Of a stretch of DNA of 31,836 bases, positions 24,763 to 31,836 are shown piece after piece. Location: the NCBI GenBank assembly GCA_036163455.1, contig JAYZKL010000048.1:1-31836 (forward strand). Direction: 5' to 3'. The notes under the pieces were generated by a model, which did no database searches, was not told the DNA's origin, and was given only the letters and a program-made list of their open reading frames with translations. The number at the start of each line of letters is the position of its first letter. Positions within the stretch are counted from its first letter, which is position 1. The DNA comes from GCA-2701705 sp036163455 (GTDB lineage: Bacteria; Pseudomonadota; Gammaproteobacteria; GCA-002705445; GCA-002716945). A program made the position numbers and the translations under genes.

Positions 24763-25866
24763 ATGAAGACTAGAGTAAATTTTATTCATTTTCTATTAAC
24801 GATATGCATATTATCTTTATCTGGTTGTACATCTTTTAAAGAATATGCTTCTGGTATTCTAGCTGAAGAAAGAGAAGATCTTGTCGTTTATAAAAGAGAA
24901 TCTGTTTATGACGATACACAGTTTGATTTAGAAATGCCTCCTGACTTAATTAACCCTACCTCACCAAACTCAATAACAATCCCTGAGCTTGCAGAGGATC
25001 AAAACCTACAATTATTTACAGTTGATACTCAACTCAAGGATATTAAATTAGTTAGAACTGGAAGAGATTCTTATTTAACCTTACAAAGAGCCGATAAAGA
25101 AAAACTTTGGTTAAAATTACAATCATTTTGGAGAGAAGAAGGGTTTAGGATAGCTGATCAAAATATTGCATTAGGTGTTATGAAGACAGATTTCTTAGAA
25201 AATTTAAGTGAGGCACAATTAGGAACTATACAGCGTGTGGTTGGTAGATATGTTCCACTTCTTGTGAGTCCAGATACTAGGGATAGTTATAAAACAAGAC
25301 TTGTATTTAAAGATGAAAGTACGGATATCATAATTACACATTATGGAAAAGAATACATGACTGATGGAGATGATGAGTTTAGATGGCAGAATAGAGCAAG
25401 GGACCCAGAGTTAGAAACAGAGATGATTTCTAGATTGTACATTTATTTGGGAGGAGAAGAAGCAAAAGGAAAAGGGCTTGTAGTAGTGAAATCAACAGGC
25501 CTAAGAAATAAATCAGTCATGAATGTTGATGAAAATGGTCTTCATACATTGTTTGTAGCTGATACGTATGAAAGAGTTTATCCGCGAGTTTTAAAATCAT
25601 TAGAAATTTTAGGCATTGGAATAGTGGCTGAGAATCGTGATGAAGGATTAATACAAATCACTTTAAATGAAAGAGGTGCGCAAGAAGATGACTCCTTTTT
25701 TGATAAATTAAATTTTTGGAGTGATGATGAAAGTGAAGTTTATAATGTAGTGTTAGTTGTAGAACAATTAGGCACTACCATTGAAGTACAAAATGAAAGT
25801 TTTGTAAATGTTGTAGGTCCAGTTTCAGAGGAAGTTATTAGAGGCCTTCACGCCGATTTAAGATAG
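24763..25866 (+). CDS. bamC: Outer-membrane assembly lipoprotein BamC (NlpB)
   Basis: BamC is a lipoprotein subunit of the beta-barrel assembly machine. The signal peptide ends in the lipobox LSGC (near residue 22). An unstructured N-terminal segment with FDLEMPPDLINPTSP resembles the part that binds BamD, and two helix-grip-like domains follow (about 95-210 and 260-365). The 367 residues are slightly longer than in E. coli (344). The pairing dapA-bamC supports the identity. The gene converges on folE2 and overlaps its end by 9 bp. BamC is a gammaproteobacterial/betaproteobacterial trait and helps place the organism. Confidence 0.9.
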   Translation: MKTRVNFIHFLLTICILSLSGCTSFKEYASGILAEEREDLVVYKRESVYDDTQFDLEMPPDLINPTSPNSITIPELAEDQNLQLFTVDTQLKDIKLVRTGRDSYLTLQRADKEKLWLKLQSFWREEGFRIADQNIALGVMKTDFLENLSEAQLGTIQRVVGRYVPLLVSPDTRDSYKTRLVFKDESTDIIITHYGKEYMTDGDDEFRWQNRARDPELETEMISRLYIYLGGEEAKGKGLVVVKSTGLRNKSVMNVDENGLHTLFVADTYERVYPRVLKSLEILGIGIVAENRDEGLIQITLNERGAQEDDSFFDKLNFWSDDESEVYNVVLVVEQLGTTIEVQNESFVNVVGPVSEEVIRGLHADLR

Positions 25867-26691
25867 TTCGTCTTTTTTAATATTATGAATTTGTGCGTAA
25901 GCAGAATGGTTATGTATAGATTCAAAGTTTTCAGATTCAACAGTATACTCGAGAACCCTTTTGTCCTTATCAAAATGGACAGCTATATCTCTCACCATAT
26001 CTTCGACAAATTTTGGATTATCATATGCTAACTCGGTCACATATTTTTCATCAGGTCTTTTTAAAAGGCCGTATAATTCTGATGAAGCTTCTTTTTCCAC
26101 AACATCAATTAATTCTTCAATCCAAATAAAGTCATTTATCAATACAGTTACGGTTACATGAGATCTTTGATTATGAGCTCCATATGCAGAAATTTTTTTT
26201 GAACATGGACATAGACTAGTGACTGGTATTAAAACTTTTACTTTTAAATTAGGCTGATTTTTTTTAATTTCTCCAATAAAAGTGACATTATAATCAAGCA
26301 AGCTTTTTACTTTTGTCACTGGTGCAGCTTTATTTATAAAATAAGGAAAAGACATTTCAATATGCCCAGATTCAGCTTCTAATAACTGACACATCTCTTC
26401 CATCATTTTTTTGAAAGAATCTACAGTTATTTGCTCTTCATGTTGATTTAAGATTTGAACAAAACGCGACATATGTGTTCCTTTAAAATCATGTGGAAGA
26501 TTCACATACATATTAAATTTAGCAATTGTAGATTGCTCATTACCAGACCTTTGTTTAATGATTATTGGATGGAGAATATCTTTAATCCCAACTTTATTAA
26601 TTGGTAAATTCCTTGTATCTGCAAGCCCCTGTATATCAGGTATTTTGGTTGCATCATCAACTATTTTCATATTTTTCTTATTTGTCGACAT
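25858..26691 (-). CDS. folE2: GTP cyclohydrolase FolE2 (type IB)
   Basis: FolE2 turns GTP into dihydroneopterin triphosphate, the entry to folate and queuosine, with less strict zinc need than FolE. Conserved parts are IPDIQGLADTRNLPINKVGI, KGTHMSRFVQILN and the active-site block SLCPCSKKISAYGAHNQRSH with its Cys and His, then YVTELAYDNPKFVEDMVRD. The 277-residue length is normal. It follows queD by 3 bp at the end of the dxs-queD-folE2 run. It would also supply substrate for the PTPS-like cluster at 5046. Confidence 0.94.
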   Translation of the reverse strand: MSTNKKNMKIVDDATKIPDIQGLADTRNLPINKVGIKDILHPIIIKQRSGNEQSTIAKFNMYVNLPHDFKGTHMSRFVQILNQHEEQITVDSFKKMMEEMCQLLEAESGHIEMSFPYFINKAAPVTKVKSLLDYNVTFIGEIKKNQPNLKVKVLIPVTSLCPCSKKISAYGAHNQRSHVTVTVLINDFIWIEELIDVVEKEASSELYGLLKRPDEKYVTELAYDNPKFVEDMVRDIAVHFDKDKRVLEYTVESENFESIHNHSAYAQIHNIKKDELS

Positions 26692-26694
26692 AAC

Positions 26695-27063
26695 TTATTC
26701 TGTATATTTAACCGCGGATTTATCTGTTTCCCACAATTTAATAGATTTCAATTCAATACTATCATTATTAATCTTTTTTGATAATTCCGAAAAGAAATAT
26801 TTTGCAATATTTTCAGCTGTAGGGTTATTTTCTTTAAAAGGTTCCAAATCATTCAAGAATTGGTGATCGAGTCTTCCCCCAATCTCCTTTGCCGATTTCT
26901 TTATATCTTTAAAGTCCATAACCATCCCAATATTATCAAGTTTATTTCCTGAAACTTCAACTTCTACTTTCCAATTATGTCCATGCATACGCTTACAATC
27001 TCCTTTGTGCCCATTAAGTATATGGGCAGATGAGAACTCGGTTTTTATAGTTAGAGTATAAAT
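26695..27063 (-). CDS. queD: 6-carboxy-tetrahydropterin synthase QueD, with apparent ATT start
   Basis: QueD converts dihydroneopterin triphosphate to 6-carboxytetrahydropterin for queuosine. In the only frame that gives a whole protein, zinc ligands His14, His27 and His29, catalytic Cys23 (GDCKRMHGH), Asp66-His67 and Glu112 are all present. The first ATG in this frame (26988) is inside the active site and would remove Cys23 and His14. The only start that fits is ATT at 27063-27061, with AGGGG 6 bases upstream; a stop (TAG) lies four codons above it. The result is 122 residues, the normal length. ATT is a rare but known start (infC). The gene is 23 bp after dxs and 3 bp before folE2. Confidence 0.88.
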   Translation of the reverse strand: MYTLTIKTEFSSAHILNGHKGDCKRMHGHNWKVEVEVSGNKLDNIGMVMDFKDIKKSAKEIGGRLDHQFLNDLEPFKENNPTAENIAKYFFSELSKKINNDSIELKSIKLWETDKSAVKYTE

Positions 27064-27073
27064 ATTATTCCCC
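27061..27073 (-). promoter_or_regulatory. Ribosome binding site and ATT start of queD
   Basis: On the minus strand GGGG (27073-27070) preceded by TTTA, six bases of AATAAT, then ATT (27063-27061). The GGGG is the strongest anti-16S match in the region and its spacing fits the ATT codon, so this decides the queD start. Confidence 0.65.
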
Positions 27074-27086
27074 TAAAAACATTATG

Positions 27087-28985
27087 TTAATTATTTTTAG
27101 AAACAACGCCTTTTTGTAACAAATTTAAGGTGCTTTTCTTAATCCCTTCTTCATTTAAGCCTATATCTGCATACATTTCTTCTTGTTTCCCATGCATAAC
27201 AAAGCTGTCAGGTATTCCTAGGTTAAGAACCTTGGGCGCGTTCATGTAGTCTGGCTGGTTATAAAGGTTAAGAATTGCCTCATTTACAGCTGAACCCGCT
27301 CCACCCAGTATAGAATTTTCTTCTATAGTAATTATATATTGATGGTTTAGACATATTTCATCAATTAAATTTAAATCTAAAGGTTTTGCAAAGCGCATAT
27401 CAACCACTGTTGCATCAATCTCATCTGCAATAGAGCATACGGTATTAAGTAATGTTCCAAACACTAAATATGCAATATTATTACCTTGCCTAATTAGTTT
27501 CGCTTTACCAATCTTAATTTTTTCAAAGTCCAAAGCTAAATCTATTCCTTGAGAATAACCTCTTGGATACCTAACTGCTGCCGGTCCTTTATAATCAAAC
27601 CCAGTAGTTAACATTTTCCATTGTTCTTGCTCGTTTGATGGAGTCATAATTACCATCTTAGGTAAAATTCTAAGATATGATATGTCATAAATGCCTTGGT
27701 GAGTCTCTCCATCGGCTCCTACAATTCCTGCTCGGTCAATTGCAAGCAATATATCCAACTCTTGAATAATTACATCATGAATAAGTTGATCATAAGCACG
27801 TTGCAAAAATGTTGAATAAATTGCAACTACAGGTTTTATCCCATTGCAGGCCAACCCACTTGCTAAGGTTAATGAGTGTTGCTCAGCAATCCCAACATCA
27901 AAATATCTGTCAGGAAAATTCTTTTCAAATTCTACAAGCCCCGAGCCTTCACGCATTGCAGGAGTGATTGCAACAAGTTTTTTATTCACCTTGGCCATTT
28001 CATTTATCCATCGACCAAATATTTGAGTATAAGTTAATTTATTTTCAAGTTTTTTAGTTTTAGTTTTCCCAGTTTTTGGATTAAAAGGTGTGACGCCATG
28101 ATAGCCGATAGGGTTATTTTCTGCTAATTTATATCCTTTACCTTTTTTTGTCATTATATGGAGAATTCTTGGCCCTTGTTTATCTTTCAAATTAGTCAAG
28201 ATTTCTATTAAATCCCCTAAATCATTGCCATCAACTGGTCCGTAATATTTAAAACCAAGTTCTTCAAATAATAATCCTGGAGTGATAAAACTTTTTGCTT
28301 TGGAACCAACTTTTTTAGCAATTGTTTCAAAGGTTTTTATTTTACTCAAAACCTGTTTACTACTTTCTTTTATTGCAGAGTAGGTTTTGCCTGTTAAAAT
28401 CCTAGTCAAATATTTGTGTATGGCACCAACATTAGGAGAAATTGACATTTCATTATCATTTAGTACTACAAGGAAATTTGATTTTAATCCTCCACTATGA
28501 CTTAATGCTTCATAGGCCATTCCAGCAGTTAGCCCTCCATCACCAATCACAGCAATTATTTTATTGTCATCATTATTTAACCTAGAAGCTATTTCAAAAC
28601 CTACAGCAGCACTAATTGAGGTGCTTGAGTGCCCTGCTCCAAAACAATCATATTCGCTTTCATTTCTTTTTAGAAAACCAGAGATCCCATCTTTTTTTCT
28701 CAAAGTAGACATAAGGTTTTTCCTTCCTGTCAATATTTTATGGGGATAGCATTGATGACCAACATCCCAAATAATTTTGTCTTTTGGAGTATCAAAGACA
28801 TAATGTAATGCAAGCGTCAATTCAACTGCACCAAGGCCAGCAGCAAGATGACCACCCGTTATAGAAACAGATTCAATGATATAGTTTCTTATTTCTTCAG
28901 ATAAGACAATTAATTCTTCAGGGGCTAAATTCTTTAGATCTGAAGGTAAATCAATTTTATTTAGAACTGGATATTTGTCTTTCAT
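27087..28985 (-). CDS. dxs: 1-deoxy-D-xylulose-5-phosphate synthase Dxs
   Basis: Dxs condenses pyruvate and glyceraldehyde-3-phosphate with thiamine diphosphate, the first step of the MEP isoprenoid pathway. The N-terminal SVSITGGHLAAGLGAVELTL, the ThDP motif GDGGLTAGMAYEAL through VVLNDNEMSIS (GDG to N), and the transketolase-like YFDVGIAEQHSLTLASGLAC with the catalytic Glu are clear. Length 632 is usual. The start lies 2 bp after the xseB stop. In many Proteobacteria ispA separates xseB and dxs; here it does not. Confidence 0.97.
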   Translation of the reverse strand: MKDKYPVLNKIDLPSDLKNLAPEELIVLSEEIRNYIIESVSITGGHLAAGLGAVELTLALHYVFDTPKDKIIWDVGHQCYPHKILTGRKNLMSTLRKKDGISGFLKRNESEYDCFGAGHSSTSISAAVGFEIASRLNNDDNKIIAVIGDGGLTAGMAYEALSHSGGLKSNFLVVLNDNEMSISPNVGAIHKYLTRILTGKTYSAIKESSKQVLSKIKTFETIAKKVGSKAKSFITPGLLFEELGFKYYGPVDGNDLGDLIEILTNLKDKQGPRILHIMTKKGKGYKLAENNPIGYHGVTPFNPKTGKTKTKKLENKLTYTQIFGRWINEMAKVNKKLVAITPAMREGSGLVEFEKNFPDRYFDVGIAEQHSLTLASGLACNGIKPVVAIYSTFLQRAYDQLIHDVIIQELDILLAIDRAGIVGADGETHQGIYDISYLRILPKMVIMTPSNEQEQWKMLTTGFDYKGPAAVRYPRGYSQGIDLALDFEKIKIGKAKLIRQGNNIAYLVFGTLLNTVCSIADEIDATVVDMRFAKPLDLNLIDEICLNHQYIITIEENSILGGAGSAVNEAILNLYNQPDYMNAPKVLNLGIPDSFVMHGKQEEMYADIGLNEEGIKKSTLNLLQKGVVSKNN

Positions 28986-28987
28986 TT

Positions 28988-29200
28988 TTATTTTTCTAAA
29001 CCATCCTTAATAGTGGTAATTTTTAACTTTGCTTCCTCTAAAGCCTTTTTACATCTTTTTGAAAGTTCAGTTAGTGTTTGATATTTTTCCATACTTTCTT
29101 CAAGGGAAATTTCTCCAGTATCAAACTTATCAAGTAATTCCTGTATTTTTTTCATATCATCTTCAAATGTAGACAGCGGGCTTTTTATTTTCTTACTCAT
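28988..29200 (-). CDS. xseB: Exodeoxyribonuclease VII small subunit XseB
   Basis: XseB is the small helical subunit that joins XseA to form exonuclease VII, a single-strand DNA nuclease. The 70 residues form two helices with the family pattern STFEDDMKKIQELLDKFDTG (about 8-27), then SLEESMEKYQTLTELSKRC and KKALEEAKLKI. It is slightly shorter than E. coli XseB (80). It precedes dxs by 2 bp and follows the CorC-like gene by 15 bp. XseA is not in the window. Confidence 0.93.
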   Translation of the reverse strand: MSKKIKSPLSTFEDDMKKIQELLDKFDTGEISLEESMEKYQTLTELSKRCKKALEEAKLKITTIKDGLEK

Positions 29201-29215
29201 AATATTTAAATAATA

Positions 29216-30463
29216 CTATTTTTTAGTTATCTTTACATTCTTTACAAAATTATTATTTACTTTCATTATTTCAAAAGAAAAATTATCTCTTTCAAAAGAC
29301 ATCCCTTTTTTTGGAATATCCTCTAGATATTCAAGAATGTAGCCATTAATAGTTTTAGCATCGGAATCACCAAGTTTCCAATTTAAAAGCTTATTTAGTT
29401 CACGAATCTGAACTGTACCATCTACAAGATACGTATCCCCAGTTAAACGATTTATATCTTTCTCTTTATTATCATCACTATATTCACCTACGATTTCTTC
29501 AAGAATATCATCCAATGTCACCAAACCCTTAACATCTCCATATTCATCAACAACAAAACCAATTCTTTTTCTTTCTCTCTTAAAATTAATTAGCTGAGTA
29601 GTTAAAGAAGTATCTTCAGGAATAAAATAGGCCGGATTTAGATTATTTAAAATTTCATCTTTAGTAATACCATCATTGATTAACATTTTTATTACTCTTC
29701 GTTTATGGAGAAACCCTTGCAGAGAATTTAATTCATTTTTATAAATGGGTATACGAGTATGCTGATATTCAAGTATTTCTGTTCGAATTTTTTCTATATC
29801 CTGATCTATATTCACACCTATTATTTCACTCCTTGGAATCATTGCATCTTCTACTTTTACTTTTTCAAGATCAAGCATATTTACAATCATATCTTCATAA
29901 TATTTTGGAATACGATCACTTGATTCTGTAACAATAGTTTTGATTTCATCTTTTGTTAATAGCTCATGGGACTTATCTCTCTTATCTGAAACAAAAATAC
30001 TTAAAATTGTTTGAGCAAAGAAATTAATTATAGATATTATTGGATAAAAAATTTTAAGCATAGGATAGAAAAACCATGAAACCGGATACGCAATTTTATC
30101 AGGATATAAAGCTGCAAAAGTTTTAGGAGTAACTTCTGAAAAAATCAAAATAACAAATGTTAATATACCAGCAGAAATAGCTATAGCTCCCTCACCATAT
30201 AATTTGATTGCTATAAGAGTAGTAATTGCAGATGCAAGAATATTGACAAAATTATTTAGTAAAAGAATTAAACTTAAGGTTCTATCTGGGTTATTTAAAA
30301 GATATAAAACTCTTTTAGCAGAATTACTCCCTGTTTTATGTTTATGCTTCAGTTTATATCTGTTTACGCTCATCAAAGAAGTTTCTGACCCTGAAAAAAA
30401 AGCTGATAAGAATAATAAGAATATTAATATTATGAATAAATTTTCAACTGTTAGAGTATTCAT
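29216..30463 (-). CDS. HlyC/CorC-family (CNNM-type) transporter, YfjD-like
   Basis: A membrane protein with a DUF21/CNNM N-terminal domain (about 1-190, helices with FFSGSETSLMSVNRY at the start), two CBS domains (about 195-320, containing VEDAMIPRSEIIGVNID and EYGDVKGLVTLDDILEEIVGE), and a CorC_HlyC C-terminal domain (INRLTGDTYLVDGTVQIREL). The family is linked to magnesium or cobalt handling. The length of 415 residues is typical of YfjD. It lies 27 bp after YpjD, the usual gamma order. Substrate is unproven. Confidence 0.92.
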   Translation of the reverse strand: MNTLTVENLFIILIFLLFLSAFFSGSETSLMSVNRYKLKHKHKTGSNSAKRVLYLLNNPDRTLSLILLLNNFVNILASAITTLIAIKLYGEGAIAISAGILTFVILIFSEVTPKTFAALYPDKIAYPVSWFFYPMLKIFYPIISIINFFAQTILSIFVSDKRDKSHELLTKDEIKTIVTESSDRIPKYYEDMIVNMLDLEKVKVEDAMIPRSEIIGVNIDQDIEKIRTEILEYQHTRIPIYKNELNSLQGFLHKRRVIKMLINDGITKDEILNNLNPAYFIPEDTSLTTQLINFKRERKRIGFVVDEYGDVKGLVTLDDILEEIVGEYSDDNKEKDINRLTGDTYLVDGTVQIRELNKLLNWKLGDSDAKTINGYILEYLEDIPKKGMSFERDNFSFEIMKVNNNFVKNVKITKK

Positions 30464-30490
30464 TTATTTAAATTCTAAGAAAAGATTTAT

Positions 30491-31282
30491 TCATATTATC
30501 TCAAAAAAGAGTTTAGTGCCAAGATATGCAATAAATAAAAATATGATACCGCTTAACGTTAAGTTTGCCGCTTTTACACCTCTAAGCCCAGATGAATACC
30601 TTCTAAATAATAAATAACCAAAAGTTATCCATGCAATTAAGGAAAAAAATATTTTTTGAATTTGTAAGTTAGTGGCTTCATTTAAGATAAAGGGTGCTCC
30701 ACTTAATATCGAAATAGTCAATAAAGCAAAACCAATAACAATTAAATCAAACATAACTTTTTCCATAACTTCTATAGGAGGAAAAGAAATTGCTAAAGTA
30801 GAGTCTTTTACATCTCTTAATTTTTTTTCTTGTTGGGAAAGCAGAACAGCTTCTAATCCAGCTAAACCAAGAAACCCATATGATATAAATGAAGAAAGAA
30901 TATGAATTTGTAGACTACTATTTGTAAATTCAGCTGGCATATCATCAGTTTTATAAAAAATAGTTATTAGTATTATAAAAACCGTTATTGGGAAAAGTAT
31001 TAATCCAAGATGATAGATAGGTTTTCTAAACATAAAAATAAAGAATAAAGCATTAATCGTCAATAACGTTAAAGATAACGAAGTATTAAAGTTTAGACCA
31101 TTAACCTCGTAAATAAGATTTATAGTATAGAATCCAAATAACACTAGACTAAAAAATACTAGTAAATTAAAGAAAAATTTTTTAGTATCTTCTACCAACT
31201 TATCTAGCAGCATATTTCTAACATATACAGTAGACAGTAGATATCCAACAATGACACTTCCAGATAGCACTAACATCTTCAT
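30491..31282 (-). CDS. Cytochrome c assembly-family inner membrane protein YpjD
   Basis: A 263-residue membrane protein of the CcsA/CcmC superfamily with about eight hydrophobic helices, including HILSSFISYGFLGLAGLEAVLL (about 128-149), VMFDLIVIGFALLTISILSGA, IQKIFFSLIAWITFGYLLFRR and GIIFLFIAYLG. It is the YpjD type that stands beside yfjD near the signal-recognition and S16 operon in Gammaproteobacteria. It is not one of the ccm operon proteins, and its function is not well known. Its start (two nearby Met) is divergent from rpsP across 124 bp. Confidence 0.85.
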   Translation of the reverse strand: MKMLVLSGSVIVGYLLSTVYVRNMLLDKLVEDTKKFFFNLLVFFSLVLFGFYTINLIYEVNGLNFNTSLSLTLLTINALFFIFMFRKPIYHLGLILFPITVFIILITIFYKTDDMPAEFTNSSLQIHILSSFISYGFLGLAGLEAVLLSQQEKKLRDVKDSTLAISFPPIEVMEKVMFDLIVIGFALLTISILSGAPFILNEATNLQIQKIFFSLIAWITFGYLLFRRYSSGLRGVKAANLTLSGIIFLFIAYLGTKLFFEII

Positions 31283-31351
31283 TAAGATAATATCAAATTC
31301 CTTCTCAAAACACTAAGATATCAGATTTATTATATTTTTATACAAAAAAAC

Positions 31352-31380
31352 TAACGCGAATAAGAAACAAGTGCTATAAT
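31352..31380 (+). promoter_or_regulatory. rpsP promoter with extended -10
   Basis: A consensus TATAAT (31375-31380) with TG two bases before it (an extended -10) lies 26 bases ahead of the rpsP ATG. The -35 region (TAACGC-like, 17 bp upstream) is poor, which an extended -10 tolerates. AGGAG at 31398-31402 is the ribosome binding site. Confidence 0.6.
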
Positions 31381-31406
31381 TCAATGGTTTTTAATACAGG
31401 AGATAT

Positions 31407-31836
31407 ATGGTTAGAATAAGATTATCACGAGGTGGAGCAAAGAAAAAAGCTTACTATCATATTGTGGTTATAGATAAAAGAGATAAAAGGGATGGAAAGT
31501 GCATCGAAAGACTCGGTAGTTATGATCCAGCACTTGAAACTCAAGATAGAATAAAAATTAACCATGAGAGGCTTGATTATTGGATAGCCAAAGGAGCCCA
31601 AATAAGTGATCGAGTAAAATATTTAAGAAAATATGCGCTTGATGCTGATAATTTAAAAAAGAGAGAGAAAGCAAAATTAAAAGAATTAGAAAAAATAAAA
31701 ATAAAAAGAGCTAAGAAAGCAGAAGAAGCTAAAGCAGAAGAAGCTAAAGCAGAAGAAAAACCTGCAGAAGAAGCTAAACCAGAAGAAAAACCTGCAGAAG
31801 AAGCTAAAGCAGAAGAAAAACCTGCAGAAGAAGCTA
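31407..31836 (+). CDS. rpsP: 30S ribosomal protein S16 with repetitive C-terminal tail (3' end outside window)
   Basis: S16 is a primary rRNA-binding protein of the 30S subunit. The core is canonical: VRIRLSRGGAKKKAYYHIVV, GKCIERLGSYDPALE, and LDYWIAKGAQISDRVKYLRK. The core of about 82 residues is followed by a lysine-rich stretch and then a run of AEEAK, AEEKP and PEEKP pentapeptides, so at least 143 codons are visible with no stop before the edge. The start has AGGAG 4-5 bases upstream. In E. coli ffh precedes rpsP; here ypjD is directly divergent and ffh is absent. The tail is likely disordered. Confidence 0.96.
   Translation, partial: MVRIRLSRGGAKKKAYYHIVVIDKRDKRDGKCIERLGSYDPALETQDRIKINHERLDYWIAKGAQISDRVKYLRKYALDADNLKKREKAKLKELEKIKIKRAKKAEEAKAEEAKAEEKPAEEAKPEEKPAEEAKAEEKPAEEA
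31719..31836 (+). repeat. 15-bp tandem repeat in the rpsP 3' end
   Basis: Seven complete 15-bp units and one cut by the window edge, beginning at 31719. Units alternate between GCAGAAGAAGCTAAA (AEEAK) and GCAGAAGAAAAACCT (AEEKP), with one CCAGAAGAAAAACCT (PEEKP). Because the unit is five codons, slippage keeps the frame. Confidence 0.95.

Noticed and set aside
26695..26988. QueD beginning at the first ATG (26988)
   Set aside because: It would remove catalytic Cys23, zinc ligand His14 and the first strands. The upstream in-frame codons encode a perfect family N-terminus.
31719..31836. Tandem units near the right edge as a possible CRISPR or MITE
   Set aside because: The 15-bp units are contiguous without spacers, keep the S16 reading frame and encode a repeated peptide, so they are a coding tandem repeat.

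Overview
The window is a very AT-rich, tightly packed bacterial chromosome segment (G+C looks close to 30%, judged by eye, not counted). Nearly every base is coding, most same-strand neighbours overlap or sit within a few bases, and no gap exceeds about 125 bp. I see no rRNA, tRNA, insertion sequence, prophage or CRISPR. Genes typical of Gammaproteobacteria (BamC beside DapA, Hda, a PurM-PurN-DUF3108 run, a PerM-like permease, YpjD/CorC near ribosomal protein S16) point to a streamlined, probably marine gammaproteobacterium of the SAR86 kind. The lineage is inference, not proven.

Layout. 1-2326 (+): end of a cytochrome c maturation operon (ccmF end, ccmG, ccmH, ccmI). 2349-5005 (-): CDP-alcohol phosphatidyltransferase, YceI, O-methyltransferase, and a short tRNA hydroxylase TrhO. 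5046-9185 (+): a tightly coupled five-gene operon of a dehydrogenase, a degenerate pyruvoyl-tetrahydropterin-synthase (PTPS) homologue, a GT4 glycosyltransferase, a methyltransferase and a flippase-like membrane protein, met from the other side by a RibD-type pteridine/pyrimidine reductase (9175-10044). Taken with the phosphatidyltransferase, this looks like an undescribed pathway for a reduced pterin-like, glycosylated and possibly lipid-linked product. It is the most interesting part of the window. 10285-11625 (-): MOSC protein, zf-CHCC protein, HisI. 11687-12592 (+): an EamA transporter broken by one in-frame stop codon.

12668-16952 (+): DUF1244 protein, then molybdenum cofactor genes (moeB, moaA, a small membrane protein, moaD, moaE) running into argG. 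16960-19391 (-): purM, purN, DUF3108 protein. 19446-20144 (+): hda. 20141-20707 (-): wrbA-like flavoprotein. 20727-21444 (+): LysM lipoprotein and a small SoxK-like secreted protein. 21441-22694 (-): a short prolyl-tRNA synthetase lacking the editing insertion. 22811-25866 (+): perM-like gene, dapA, bamC. 25858-31282 (-): ypjD, corC-like gene, xseB, dxs, queD (apparently starting at ATT) and folE2. 31407-end (+): rpsP with a C-terminal tail of 15-bp tandem repeats, cut by the window edge.

How the parts connect. FolE2 and QueD give the first steps from GTP to reduced pterins, so the cell has dihydroneopterin triphosphate for queuosine, folate and perhaps the orphan cluster at 4274-10044. MoaA/D/E and MoeB make molybdopterin. 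All seven convergent gene pairs overlap or lie within 22 bp, leaving no room for ordinary terminator hairpins, a mark of genome streamlining.
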